Part shown: positions 47,616 to 56,258 of the stretch, one piece after another | How positions within the stretch are numbered: position 1 is the first letter of the stretch | Layout: every line of letters begins with the position of its first letter | Assembly (NCBI RefSeq): GCF_000472445.1 | Contig: NZ_AXAJ01000001.1 | Coordinates: forward strand, 806,643-870,642 | DNA from: Burkholderia sp. WSM2230 | Lineage (GTDB): Bacteria; Pseudomonadota; Gammaproteobacteria; Burkholderiales; Burkholderiaceae | DNA: 64,000 nucleotides | Reading direction: 5' to 3' | Notes under the pieces: generated by a model | What the model was told of the DNA's origin: nothing | What the model saw: the letters and a program-made list of their open reading frames with translations, nothing else | Database searches by the model: none | Translations under genes and position numbers: made by a program

Positions 47616-48959
47616 CTAGCGTTCGCGACGACGCAGCCGACGATAGCGGTTCATGAGCGGCGTCGCCGACACGCCGTGAATCACCACGGAAGCCGTGACT
47701 ACGGCCAGCGCGAGCGGCATCAGCGGTTCGATGTCGGCGGCCGGGCCGTGTTCGAGCGCATAGGCGAGGTAGTAAAACGAGCCCACGCCGCGAATGCCGA
47801 ACCAGCTCGTCAGGCGCCGTTGCGTCGGCGAAGCGGCCGAGCCGAGCAGCGACAGCTCCACTGACGCGGGCCGCACCACAAAGAACAGCGCCACGATGAG
47901 CGCGAGCGCGGGCCATGTGAAGATCGGCGCACTCAGCGTGGCGAGCACATTGCCGACCATCGCCATGATGATCACTTCCGCGATGCGTTCAAGCTCGATC
48001 GTGAAGCCGAGTACCGACTCGGTCATGAACGCGTGCGCCTTCTCCGGGTTGGACGCGGTCGCTTCGACATCGGCCGAATCGATGGTGCCGATCGCTTCGC
48101 GCGGCGAGGTGCCGCCGCTCGCGCGATGCTCGACGCGGCGCATCGACACGCCCGCTGCGAACACCGCGAGAAAGCCGTAGGTCTCTGCGAGTTGCGCGGC
48201 GCCGAACGACAGGCCCATCAACCCGAGCGCGAAAAAGCCCTCCAGCCCGAGCGCATGCGCATGGTGCGTGCGCAGCCACGCGACTGCATGCGTCGTCGCC
48301 CAGCCGAGCAGACCGCCAATCGCGATTGCGCCCAGCACGCCCCACGCGGCGGCGCCGGCGAGCTTCAGGTTGAACACGTCGCTTGGACTGGCTTGCGGCA
48401 TCGCGCAAAAGGCGAGGCCGACCATCGCGAACGGCAACGCGATGCCGTCGTTCAGGCCGCCTTCGCCGGAGAGCGCGAAGCGCAGCAGATCGTGATCGCC
48501 TGGGTCGTGGACTTGCACGTCGTGAGCGAGCACCGGATCCGTCGGCGCGAGAATCGCGGCAAGCAGGATAGCGGGCCCCCAGCCGAGATCGAGCACGTAC
48601 ACGCAGAAAATCGCGAGGAGCGGCACGGTTGCGAGCATCGCCAGAAAACCCAAGCGCAGCGGCACCGTCCACAACCTGTCGAGCATGCCCACGCGCAAAC
48701 GCAAGCCGATTGCGAACAGCGACACCAGCAGCGCGACTTCGGTGAGCCTGCGCAGCAGGCGAGCGTCCGCGATCATGTCGAGGTGCAGCAGATCGAGGCC
48801 CGGCGGACCGAGACCGTAGCCGACCGCGACATAGACCATCGCGGCGCTCACGGGCAGCCGGCGCAGTGTCGTCGCGGCCACGCCCATGAAGACGAACACC
48901 GCTCCGACGATCAGGAACCAGTACGTTTCGTGCATGAGCATCCGGTTGAGGCCGGCCAT
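47616..48959 (-). CDS. CPA1-family sodium/proton antiporter
   Basis: A 447-residue membrane protein of about 12 helices. The ion-binding motif ILAPTDPVLAHDVQV and the following SGEGGLNDGIALPFAMVG are diagnostic of NhaP-type CPA1 antiporters (conserved Asp residues in TDP and ND). It exchanges Na+ or K+ for H+ for pH and salt tolerance. There is no long cytoplasmic C-terminal regulatory tail. Three Met codons occur within the first nine residues; none has a clear ribosome-binding site, so the exact start is uncertain. It may be co-transcribed with the FUSC gene 55 bases downstream. Confidence 0.92.
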   Translation of the reverse strand: MAGLNRMLMHETYWFLIVGAVFVFMGVAATTLRRLPVSAAMVYVAVGYGLGPPGLDLLHLDMIADARLLRRLTEVALLVSLFAIGLRLRVGMLDRLWTVPLRLGFLAMLATVPLLAIFCVYVLDLGWGPAILLAAILAPTDPVLAHDVQVHDPGDHDLLRFALSGEGGLNDGIALPFAMVGLAFCAMPQASPSDVFNLKLAGAAAWGVLGAIAIGGLLGWATTHAVAWLRTHHAHALGLEGFFALGLMGLSFGAAQLAETYGFLAVFAAGVSMRRVEHRASGGTSPREAIGTIDSADVEATASNPEKAHAFMTESVLGFTIELERIAEVIIMAMVGNVLATLSAPIFTWPALALIVALFFVVRPASVELSLLGSAASPTQRRLTSWFGIRGVGSFYYLAYALEHGPAADIEPLMPLALAVVTASVVIHGVSATPLMNRYRRLRRRER

Positions 48960-49104
48960 GCGAACTGCGCACGGCGGGCCGGGTGGAGGGGCGCGGGCCC
49001 GGACGCGTCACGCGAACGCCGTCGGGCGCAGGTGTTGCGTCAAGGCGCGCATGAATGCGCGCATGAATGTGCGCGAAGGCGAATGGATGCGGACGAATGT
49101 CGCC

Positions 49105-49515
49105 TCAGGGCGCGCGTCCAAACGCTTCGCGCAGCTTGCGCTTGGCTTGCTCCAGCGTTGCGCGGCGAGTTTTCGGCAGGTTTCGGCCCGCGCGGTTGAT
49201 GTAGAAGTTCAGCATCGACATCGCCGATTGGAACGGTGTGCCTTTGCGGCGGCGGCTTCGAGTCGACGACTTTTTCAGCGATTGTGCGATTTGTTCCGCG
49301 TTGCCCTCCTTGAAGATATCCGGCTGGAGGTCCATCGCGTCGCTCGTTTCCATCACATGATGCGACCACTTGCGCGGGCTTTTGCCTCTGCCCGCGCGCG
49401 CCGCCTTCCTCTGTTGCGCGGCGTGCGCTTGAGCATGGCGTTGACGCGGCGGCCGTCCGGACTTGCCGCGCGCCCGCGGGTGCCTCGATTTGCTGGTGGA
49501 TTTGCTGGTGGCCAT
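49105..49515 (-). CDS. DUF3175 protein
   Basis: A 136-residue basic protein. Residues 45-133 match DUF3175: KWSHHVMETSDAMDLQPDIF, AQSLKKSSTRSRRRKGTPFQ, and AMSMLNFYINRAGRNLPKTR. The first 45 residues are a Lys/Arg/Ala/His-rich tail resembling histone-like termini. GGGAGG stands eight bases upstream of the ATG. DNA binding is plausible from charge but unproven; the family function is unknown. It follows the PRC-barrel and topoisomerase genes on the same strand. Confidence 0.93.
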   Translation of the reverse strand: MATSKSTSKSRHPRARGKSGRPPRQRHAQAHAAQQRKAARAGRGKSPRKWSHHVMETSDAMDLQPDIFKEGNAEQIAQSLKKSSTRSRRRKGTPFQSAMSMLNFYINRAGRNLPKTRRATLEQAKRKLREAFGRAP

Positions 49516-49694
49516 GAGAGCCGCCTCCCTTTCGGGTCCTGAGTGGCCCGGTTATGCCCGCTCGCCTCGTGCGGCTAACGAGACAGTTCATACGGGGAAG
49601 CCAAAGCGCCGGTCGCCGTGAAGGCGGCCGGCGCGTCGTCGGCGAGCCGACGTGAAGCGCGGATGCGCTTCGTGCACTCGCCGCGGCTCGCGGA

Positions 49695-50210
49695 TTACAG
49701 CTTGACTCCGCCGGCTTCCGGCGCGTCCGACGATCCGGCTGGAATGTCGCCGATGCGCGTGTCATCGCGCAGGTCGAAGCGGTCGCGATTCCAGTACGGC
49801 TCGCTGCCGTAGTACTGGTGCACCGAGGTGGCCCAGGTCGGGTCCGCCATCGACGGCCAGTGGTCCTTGTCGAACCCCGGCGCGTTCTTCACGCTTTCTG
49901 CGGGCATGTTCAGCACGAAGCACTTCTGCTCGGTGTCGAGGGTGAGCGCCTGCCATGGAATGGCAAGCAGCTTGTCGCCGATGCCGAGGAAGCCGCCGCT
50001 CGAAAGCACTGCATAGGCAATGCGGCCCGAGCGCACGTCGAGCATGATGTCCTTGATCTTGCCGATATCCTCGCCGTCGCTGCTGAGGACTCTGTTGTCG
50101 TCGAGCGTGTCTGCCGCCATGACGTCGGGGCCCGGGCCTTCCGCCGTTGCACTGCCTTTACCGACGATACGTGCGCCTTGCGTGCCTTGCGACTGACTTT
50201 GCATGACCAT
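49695..50210 (-). CDS. PRC-barrel domain protein
   Basis: A 171-residue soluble protein. A PRC-barrel domain lies at about 30-105: DNRVLSSDGEDIGKIKDIML, then AYAVLSSGGFLGIGDKLLAI, and PWQALTLD. The C-terminal third is hydrophilic (HQYYGSEPYWNRDRFDL). AAAGGAGG lies six bases before the chosen ATG, so the longer frame is discarded. Proteins of this type are common in stress-induced loci of proteobacteria; the exact role is unknown. Confidence 0.9.
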   Translation of the reverse strand: MVMQSQSQGTQGARIVGKGSATAEGPGPDVMAADTLDDNRVLSSDGEDIGKIKDIMLDVRSGRIAYAVLSSGGFLGIGDKLLAIPWQALTLDTEQKCFVLNMPAESVKNAPGFDKDHWPSMADPTWATSVHQYYGSEPYWNRDRFDLRDDTRIGDIPAGSSDAPEAGGVKL

Positions 50211-50538
50211 GATCTGCCTCCTTTGCAGGTTAAGGGTATGAACAGTGCAGCAACGCGCGTTCCTCGCCGGGTCGCGCGAGGGTTTGCGACAAACTGGCGG
50301 TGCGCTTGTGGGCTGGCTTCCGGCACAGCGCTCCGTGCGCGTAAATGATGCGAGCGCTAATGAAAATTCTGCGCCGGCGGCGCGCTTATAAGTGCGTTGC
50401 AATGAAGGCCCGGGGCAATGTGGATAGTGCAGCATGCATCGACGCACTGCGGTAGACACGATTCATGGCTCTGCGCTCGTGATGATCGCATGCGTCGAAG
50501 ACAATTGGTTCGGTGCCCGAACTAACTGTCTGAGTGCA

Positions 50539-51936
50539 TCAGCTGACCGCTGGCTTCTCTGGGCCCGGTGCCGAACTGGCGCGCTCGCTCGCGGCTCGCC
50601 GCGCGCCGACTTTAACGCTGCCATTGGCGCCGGCTTTAACCCTGACATTCGCGCCGGCTTTCACGCCGGCTTTCGCAGCGACTTTCTGGCGGGCTTTGCG
50701 GCCGGGTTTCTCGCCGGCTTGCAGTGCCGCCTTGTTCGCTTCCTTGCGAATCGCACGCGACTTTTGCAGCAGCGTCGAGATAGAGCTGTTGATGCTGTCG
50801 GCCGCTTGTGCCTCGCGCAGCTTGCGACCCTTCGCGCCCGCCTGACGCGCGAGTTTCGCCGCGCGTTTTTCGGCGTGGGCGAGCAACGCGGCAAACGCCA
50901 CTTCGTCCACTTTTAGGCCGCGTCTTGACTGGCCGGGCGGCAGGCTCTGCAATTCGTCCGCCTCGAAGGCGCTGATCACAGCCGGATGGATATAGCAGCG
51001 CCGGCATACGGCTGGCGTATTACGCAACAGGCCCGCCACTTCCTTGACGGTGGCCACGATATGGTGCCGGGCCTCGGCGGCGCTGCTGCACACGAGGCGC
51101 CGCAGCGTCGCCAGCGCATAGACGCTGCCGGCCCACGTCCGGTAATCCTTCGCGGTGAAATCCGCGCCGCTTACCCGGCGCAGATAGTCGTTGATGTCGG
51201 CGGAACCGACGGTGCGGCGGGTGCCGTCTTCGTCGAGATACTGGAACAGGTCATGCCCGGGCAGTTCCGCACAGCGCCGCACAATGCGCTTAACGCGCGG
51301 GTCGTCGACTGTGACGTCGTGTTCGATGCCGCTCTTGCCGCGAAACTTCAAGCGCAGTTGTCCGGCTTCCACCTTCACGTGCTTCTTGCGCAACGTCGTC
51401 AATCCGTATGACTGATTTTCGCGCGCGTACTCGACGCTGCCGATCCGCACGAGCGTCGTATCGAGCAGCCGCACGACGGCGGCCATTACCTTGTCGCAAG
51501 GCATGCCGGGCAGTTCGAGATCGCGCGCGACGCGCGCGCGGATTCTCGGCAACGCGCGCCCGAACTCCGCCATGCGTTCGTATTTGTCGGCGTCGCGCGT
51601 TTCGCGCCAGCGCGGGTGATAACGGTATTGCTTACGGCCGCGCGTATCGCGGCCGGTTGCCTGGATGTGACCACGCGGATCGGGGCAAATCCATACGTCC
51701 TCATAGGCGGGCGGAATCGCGAGCGAATTGATGCGCTGGATTTCCGTTTCGTCTTCAATGCGCTTTCCTTCGACGTCGAAATACGCGAAGCCGTCTTTCT
51801 GGCGCTTGCGCGTGTAGCCAGGCTTGCTGTCGTCGGCATGGCGCAAGCCGGGCGGCATCGGCGCGGGTGCGGCTTGCGTCGCGCTGTCGTCGGCGCACGC
51901 GTGAGCGTTTTGAGTTGTGCTGTTCGTCGTAGGCAT
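50539..51936 (-). CDS. DNA topoisomerase IB (poxvirus-like)
   Basis: A 465-residue type IB topoisomerase. The N-terminal domain is at about 35-110 (KDGFAYFDVEGKRIEDETEI; PPAYEDVWICPDPRGHIQAT). The catalytic domain spans about 145-365 with the nucleophile Tyr315 in CRRCYIHPAVISAF. Catalytic basic residues lie in KYRHP-like, KFRGKSGIEH and KDYRTWAGS segments. It relaxes supercoils without ATP, by a 3'-phosphotyrosyl link. The C-terminal 100 residues form an unusual Lys/Ala/Gly-rich repeated tail (KAGVKAGANVRVKAGANGSV) like linker-histone tails. It is first in a leftward group with PRC-barrel and DUF3175. Confidence 0.93.
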   Translation of the reverse strand: MPTTNSTTQNAHACADDSATQAAPAPMPPGLRHADDSKPGYTRKRQKDGFAYFDVEGKRIEDETEIQRINSLAIPPAYEDVWICPDPRGHIQATGRDTRGRKQYRYHPRWRETRDADKYERMAEFGRALPRIRARVARDLELPGMPCDKVMAAVVRLLDTTLVRIGSVEYARENQSYGLTTLRKKHVKVEAGQLRLKFRGKSGIEHDVTVDDPRVKRIVRRCAELPGHDLFQYLDEDGTRRTVGSADINDYLRRVSGADFTAKDYRTWAGSVYALATLRRLVCSSAAEARHHIVATVKEVAGLLRNTPAVCRRCYIHPAVISAFEADELQSLPPGQSRRGLKVDEVAFAALLAHAEKRAAKLARQAGAKGRKLREAQAADSINSSISTLLQKSRAIRKEANKAALQAGEKPGRKARQKVAAKAGVKAGANVRVKAGANGSVKVGARRAASERASSAPGPEKPAVS

Positions 51937-52097
51937 CTTCGCAGGTAGAACTTTCAAGCGTGAAGCGCGTTGCGCCAGTGATGGCCCGGAGCAAGGGCGG
52001 TGCCTGGCCGCGGCGTGCGCGGCCTCCATGCGGAACAGTCCTTGCGATGAACCTCATACGTATCAACCCGCCCACCAACCCAGCACAGGAGAGCGCC

Positions 52098-52442
52098 ATG
52101 AGCAGCACGCTGAATCCCGATGAAGAGCCGCAACAGGTCGTGAAGCAAACCTCCGGCACGACAGGCACGTTGGGACCGAGCGATTCGTCCGATAGCGGCA
52201 GCGATGTCGCCGGCGAGAAGCGCCACGAGTTCGACGTCGATACTGAACTCGACAACCACGCGCTCGAAACCGGCGACCTGGAACTCGGCAGCGACACCGA
52301 TCGCGCCGGGACCGGTGAGCGCGCCGCAGCCGACGGCGATTCGACGCTCGACCCCGATCGCGACATCGAACCGGACCGCATCGTGACCCCGCCGGGTGCG
52401 GCCGACGACGATGGCCTCGACGAGGACCCGAGCGGCCTCTAG
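52098..52442 (+). CDS. Acidic, disordered hypothetical protein
   Basis: A 114-residue protein, highly acidic (many Asp/Glu) and poor in hydrophobic residues: EFDVDTELDNHALETGDLEL, then DSTLDPDRDIEPDRIVTPPG. It has no signal peptide, helix or known motif and is probably intrinsically disordered. AGGAGA lies six bases before the ATG. It is divergent from the topoisomerase gene. Such proteins can be desiccation or stress protectants; that is inference from composition and setting. Confidence 0.65.
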   Translation: MSSTLNPDEEPQQVVKQTSGTTGTLGPSDSSDSGSDVAGEKRHEFDVDTELDNHALETGDLELGSDTDRAGTGERAAADGDSTLDPDRDIEPDRIVTPPGAADDDGLDEDPSGL

Positions 52443-52621
52443 ACGGCTCGCGCAGTTCGCTTTACGTTGCGCCGCCGGGCCCGCCTGCTGGGCCACGCGG
52501 CGCGCGGAAGCTCACGCCTGAGCGGCAGGCACATGCCTTGCTGCGACTCAGTTGACGAACAGCTAGTGACGGGGGCAGGCGCTGCGCGCGCGGCCCCGCA
52601 TTCGAACGAAGGAGAGAACAC

Positions 52622-53173
52622 ATGGCTAACAGCCTCGACGGTCTGAAGGTAGCGGTACTCGCAGTGGATGGTTTCGAGCAGGCGGAACTGGTCGAGCCCA
52701 AACGCGCGCTGGCCCAAGCCGGCGCGACCGTGCATGTGATTTCAGAGAAGCCCGGCAAGATTCAGGGCTTCAGGCATGTCGATAAAGGCGACGCGGTCGA
52801 GGTCGATGCGACTTTCGACAAGGCCAGCGCGGACGACTACGACGCCGTCGTGTTGCCCGGCGGCGTGGTGAACGGCGATGCGATTCGTCTGCTGCCGCAG
52901 GCGCAGGCGTTCGTCAAAGCAGCCGACAGCGCGCAAAAGCCGATCGCGGTGATCTGCCACGGCACGTGGCTGCCCGTGTCGGCGGGAATCATCAAGGGCC
53001 GCACGGTGACGAGCTGGCCTAGTCTGCAGGACGACATTCGCAACGCGGGCGGCACATGGGTCGACCAGGAAGTGGTGGAGGACAGCAACCTGATTTCGAG
53101 CCGCAAGCCCGACGACATTCCCGCATTCAACAAGGCGCTGATCGGGCAACTGTCGAAACGCAAGGCGGCATGA
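52622..53173 (+). CDS. DJ-1/PfpI-family protein (YhbO type)
   Basis: A 183-residue class I glutamine-amidotransferase-like protein. The nucleophile Cys112 and His113 are in AVICHGTWLPVS; Glu19 in DGFEQAEL completes the site. The GFEQ.E..EP pattern and SWPSLQDDIRNAGGTWVD match the PfpI/YhbO group, considered chaperone/deglycase or stress-protease proteins in the cytoplasm. AAGGAG lies upstream of the ATG. It is followed by the DUF4142 gene and probably belongs to the same stress-response locus. Confidence 0.92.
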   Translation: MANSLDGLKVAVLAVDGFEQAELVEPKRALAQAGATVHVISEKPGKIQGFRHVDKGDAVEVDATFDKASADDYDAVVLPGGVVNGDAIRLLPQAQAFVKAADSAQKPIAVICHGTWLPVSAGIIKGRTVTSWPSLQDDIRNAGGTWVDQEVVEDSNLISSRKPDDIPAFNKALIGQLSKRKAA

Positions 53174-53264
53174 GCGGCGCGATGCGCGTCGCGCAGGCGC
53201 GAGGTCGGTGCGGATGTGTGTGCTCGAGCAGCGCGGATGACTCCGTAAGCAAGGGAGAAAAAGC

Positions 53265-53831
53265 ATGAAACTACGGTATTCCCTACAGGTGATGGCGGTC
53301 GCGCTAGGTCTCGGCGTGGCGTCGGCCGGCGCGGTGCATGCGCAGGCAAGCGACGCCCCGGCGAGCGCCGCGCCCGCGGGCGGCACGAGCCTCTCTCCGG
53401 CGGATCAGCAATTCATTCAGGACGCCTCGCAATCCGACGCTACCGAAATCGCAGCGAGCAAGATCGCGCTGAAGAATTCGCGCGATCCGCGTGTGAAGAA
53501 ATTCGCGCAGCAGATGATCACCGATCACACCAGGCTCTCGCGCAGCATGGCCGCGCTTACGGCGAAGAAGCGTTTGCCCGCGGTGCCTGCGGCCGATTCG
53601 GCGCTCGTCGGCAAGCTGCAAACGCTCAAGGGGCAGCAGTTCGACGAAGCGTACGTCGAGCAGATCGGCGTCGAGGCGCATCAGCGGGCGGTCGATCTGT
53701 TCCAGCAGCAGAGCCAGAGCGGCACCGACTCGCAACTGAAGGCCGCAGCCGCGCGCGCGTTGCCGATCATCCAGCATCATCTCGAGATGGCGAAGCAGCT
53801 CGCCGGCGCCATGAAGGGTTCTTCATCATGA
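53265..53831 (+). CDS. Exported DUF4142 protein
   Basis: A 188-residue periplasmic protein. The signal peptide is residues 1-26 (AVALGLGVASAGAVHAQA). The mature four-helix DUF4142 domain (about 45-180) has DQQFIQDASQSDATEIAASK, DPRVKKFAQQMITDHTRLSR and an ending QHHLEMAKQLAGAM. The ferritin-like fold has His and Glu residues but no full metal site. The function is unknown; it is widespread in stress-tolerant soil bacteria. GGGAG lies eight bases before the ATG. Its stop overlaps the DUF1488 start by ATGA, implying translational coupling. Confidence 0.93.
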   Translation: MKLRYSLQVMAVALGLGVASAGAVHAQASDAPASAAPAGGTSLSPADQQFIQDASQSDATEIAASKIALKNSRDPRVKKFAQQMITDHTRLSRSMAALTAKKRLPAVPAADSALVGKLQTLKGQQFDEAYVEQIGVEAHQRAVDLFQQQSQSGTDSQLKAAAARALPIIQHHLEMAKQLAGAMKGSSS

Positions 53832-54172
53832 ATGCAATCCTGCCGCGGCCTGCCTACGAGGACTCCCTTATGCAGATCACTTTTCCCGACGAGGAACCGA
53901 CCTTCGATGGCGCGAACCTGACGGTTCGCTTCATGGCGCGCGTAGACGGCGAACCGGTTGTTTGCGCGATTACCGTCGAAGCGCTCGAGGATCATTTCGG
54001 CGCCGAGTCGCCGCTCGAAAGCGCGTTGATGGAGGCCTTCGAAAAAGGCCGCAACCGGATCCGCTCGGTATGCGCCGAGGCGCTCGACCAGAACAACGGC
54101 GAGGGCGTCATCCTGCATAGCGGACTGTTCAGGGTGGAAGGCATGGAACCCGATCGCGGCACCGCCGCGTAG
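53828..54172 (+). CDS. DUF1488 protein
   Basis: A 114-residue small protein. The domain begins QITFPDEEPTFDGANLTVRF, then FMARVDGEPVVCAITVEALE, and ends at IRSVCAEALDQNN. The ATG at 53828 overlaps the DUF4142 stop as ATGA. A second ATG at 53870, with GAGG eight bases before it, starts exactly where the family usually starts, so either could be used. The function is unknown. A tandem 11-base repeat follows its stop. Confidence 0.85.
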   Translation: MNAILPRPAYEDSLMQITFPDEEPTFDGANLTVRFMARVDGEPVVCAITVEALEDHFGAESPLESALMEAFEKGRNRIRSVCAEALDQNNGEGVILHSGLFRVEGMEPDRGTAA

Positions 54173-54199
54173 CGCCGGCACTTCAGTCGCGACTCAACG

Positions 54200-54274
54200 C
54201 GCCGTTCAGTCGCCGTTCAGTCGCCGTTCAGTCGCCGCTCAGTCGCCGCTCAGTCGCCGCTCAAGCCGCCGCTC
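54200..54274. repeat. Tandem 11-base repeat after the DUF1488 gene
   Basis: About six to seven copies of CGCCGTTCAGT, the first three identical and the next three with a C for T change (CGCCGCTCAGT). It lies between the DUF1488 stop and the next gene's ribosome-binding site. Confidence 0.8.
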
Positions 54275-54344
54275 CTCGCCAGAAGGCGCAACGCCGTTCG
54301 CGAGCGTCGTCCGTAAAATCGCTATCACGATGCAAGGAGGCCTT

Positions 54345-54926
54345 ATGTCACTCATCGTTGCAGCACGCTTTACGACTTTCCCAGCCGCGGAAGAAGCGGC
54401 GCAAAAACTCTTTAATGCAGGCTTCGTCGAAGAGGACGTCACGCTCTTCTTCGTCAACCCGCGCGGCCAGCACGCGCGTTTTCCGATTGGCGGCGACACG
54501 AGCACCGACGCGGGTGCGAAAGGCGCGCCGAAGGGCGCGGGTCTTGGCGTGACCATCGGCGCGGTGGTGGGTGCGATCATCGGCGTCGGCATCTTCGCTG
54601 CGTTCTCGGCGCCGTTGCTGGTTTCGGTAATCGCCGCAGGCGTCGGGGCCTATATCGGGTCGCTGGCCGGCGCGATGTGGCGCACGCGAGAGAGCGCCGA
54701 GGCCGGGCACCGCACGCCGTTTCATGAAGAGACGCGCGATTCGGGCGTGCTCGTCGCCGTGCACGTGTCGACGGACAACCAGCTCGAGGCGGCGCGCGTG
54801 TTGCGCGAAGCAGGCGGCGTGTCCATCGAACGCGCGACGGGACGTTGGCAACAAGGCCGCTGGGCCGACTTCGATCCGCTGAAGCAGCCTGTGCCGCTCA
54901 ACGAATACAACGAAAAGCGCGCTTGA
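54345..54926 (+). CDS. Glycine-zipper membrane protein
   Basis: A 193-residue protein. The N-terminus (SLIVAARFTTFPAAEEAAQK) is a small soluble alpha/beta domain. Residues 55-110 are a glycine-rich hydrophobic hairpin (GAGLGVTIGAVVGAIIGVGI; GVGAYIGSLAGAMW) that should insert in a membrane. A second soluble alpha/beta domain follows (RDSGVLVAVHVSTDNQLEAA). GGAGG lies four bases before the ATG; an upstream in-frame ATG is inside that site and is rejected. It resembles general-stress-protein-like glycine-zipper proteins. A terminator follows. Confidence 0.85.
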   Translation: MSLIVAARFTTFPAAEEAAQKLFNAGFVEEDVTLFFVNPRGQHARFPIGGDTSTDAGAKGAPKGAGLGVTIGAVVGAIIGVGIFAAFSAPLLVSVIAAGVGAYIGSLAGAMWRTRESAEAGHRTPFHEETRDSGVLVAVHVSTDNQLEAARVLREAGGVSIERATGRWQQGRWADFDPLKQPVPLNEYNEKRA

Positions 54927-54956
54927 GGACGCGAGTTTGGTGCGAAAACGGCAAGG

Positions 54957-54983
54957 GCCCGACTGTGTCGGGCTCTTCGTCTT
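54957..54983 (+). terminator. Intrinsic-type terminator after the glycine-zipper gene
   Basis: A 7-base stem GCCCGAC/GTCGGGC with a TGT loop, followed by TCTTCGTCTT, 30 bases beyond the stop codon. Confidence 0.6.
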
Positions 54984-55038
54984 CTGGCTCTGGCCGACGA
55001 CAGGCAGCGCGTGCCGTGCTGTTCGCAGCCGCTCGCCG

Positions 55039-55296
55039 CTAAACCCAGATGCGTGCAGCGCCACGCTGCGGCAGCGGCGGCGCATGTTCCGCCGGACGTT
55101 GCTGGCGCGCCGGTTCGCATGACGCCGGCATGACGCCGCTGCGAAGACTTCCGCACGACGAAGGCGCTATGTCGACGCTTTGCGGCGCGCTCGTCGCCAC
55201 GCTGTCATCGGGTCGGACGTGCTGCTGAAGCTGCGCTACCGCGGCTGACGTGACTATGGCCACGGCGGCGAGAAACTCTGCGCTGCTGATCTTCAT
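55039..55296 (-). CDS. Possible small exported protein
   Basis: An 85-residue frame starting KISSAEFLAAVAIVTSAAVA, which looks like a signal peptide. The remainder is Ser/Pro/Arg-rich with two Cys residues. GGGAG lies nine bases before the ATG. The C-terminal half lacks clear character. The family is not recognised; it may be a real periplasmic peptide or a chance frame. Confidence 0.42.
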   Translation of the reverse strand: MKISSAEFLAAVAIVTSAAVAQLQQHVRPDDSVATSAPQSVDIAPSSCGSLRSGVMPASCEPARQQRPAEHAPPLPQRGAARIWV

Positions 55297-55688
55297 GATG
55301 TTGTTCTCCCTGTCGTTGTTGCGTGCCCATTCTTTTCAATTCGTCTGTACGTCATGCAGTTTTTCGCTTGATGCGCTGCATGACATAGCGCGGGCCAAGC
55401 GGCTTGAGCAACGCATATGCCAACGCGAAAAGCCTTGCCGCGCCGGGCGTGCACGCGGCTGATCGAAGATCGCGCCGCGCAACATTTACTCTTGCTTGCA
55501 GGAACGGCCGCGGCGCGCTCGCGGCACACGCGCAGGCGCGTCACGCAACGTTCCAGGCACGCGCCATGCGGGTATCGAATGAACCCCGTTGCTGATGCAG
55601 CTCATGGCCGACGACACCCGCGTCCGCTAGGGCATACATGCAGGCCGGCGACGGAATTCGCGATCAACGAAACCCCTGGAGGTAATGA
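55297..55688. other. 392-base intergenic region
   Basis: Divergent region between the small exported frame and the DUF2383 gene. It is somewhat AT-rich at 55300-55380. The frames here are Arg-rich. No clear promoter motif was found. Confidence 0.4.
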
Positions 55689-56138
55689 ATGGCTACGAAC
55701 GTTGTTTCCGTGCTGAACGATCTGGTCGAAACATCGAAGGATGGAGAGAAGGGCTTTCGCAAGGCAGCCGAAGATGCGCGCGACGCCCAGTTGAAAACCC
55801 TGTTCCTCGCGCGAGCCGAAGATTGCGCGCGCGGCGCACGCGAACTGCAGGACGTGGTGCAGCGCCTGGGCGGCAAGCCGGAGACGGGCGGCAGTGTAAG
55901 CGGTGCGTTGCACCGCGGCTGGGTCGATGTGAAGTCGGCCGTGACGGACCGCAGCGACCATCAGATACTCGTCGAGGTGGAGAAGGGCGAGGACGTCGCG
56001 AAGAAGAACTATCACGACGCGCTGGAAAAGGAATTGCCGGCGGACGTGCGCGCGATTGTTGAACGCCAGTATCAGGGCGTGCTGCAAAATCACGACCGCG
56101 TTCGTGATCTGCGCGACCAGTATGCCGCGAAGAGCTAA
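55689..56138 (+). CDS. PA2169-family four-helix-bundle protein (DUF2383)
   Basis: A 149-residue helical protein: LNDLVETSKDGEKGFRKAAE, LKTLFLARAEDCARGARELQ, then LVEVEKGEDVAKKNYHDALE. Conserved Glu and His on the helices suggest a ferritin-like di-metal bundle. GGAGG lies six bases before the ATG. The function is unknown, but the family is commonly found among stress-induced genes. A palindromic terminator separates it from the convergent BON gene. Confidence 0.93.
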   Translation: MATNVVSVLNDLVETSKDGEKGFRKAAEDARDAQLKTLFLARAEDCARGARELQDVVQRLGGKPETGGSVSGALHRGWVDVKSAVTDRSDHQILVEVEKGEDVAKKNYHDALEKELPADVRAIVERQYQGVLQNHDRVRDLRDQYAAKS

Positions 56139-56160
56139 CGCCTGAGCTCACGCGTCACGC

Positions 56161-56188
56161 AAAAAAGCCGTCCGCATGCGGACGGCTT
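56161..56188. terminator. Bidirectional terminator between DUF2383 and BON genes
   Basis: A perfect palindromic stem AAAGCCGTCCGCAT and its complement, ending in TTTCTGTTT on the plus strand and preceded by AAAAAA, which reads as a U-run on the minus strand. It serves both convergent genes. Confidence 0.85.
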
Positions 56189-56258
56189 TCTGTTTACCGG
56201 CACGCAATGCACTGAGTGCACCATGAGTGCACCACGCGCTGGCGCGCCACAACCGGAC

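Noticed and set aside
54239..54592. Minus-strand frame opposite the glycine-zipper gene
   Set aside because: Its Pro/Ala/Thr repeats arise from the glycine-rich region read in reverse.
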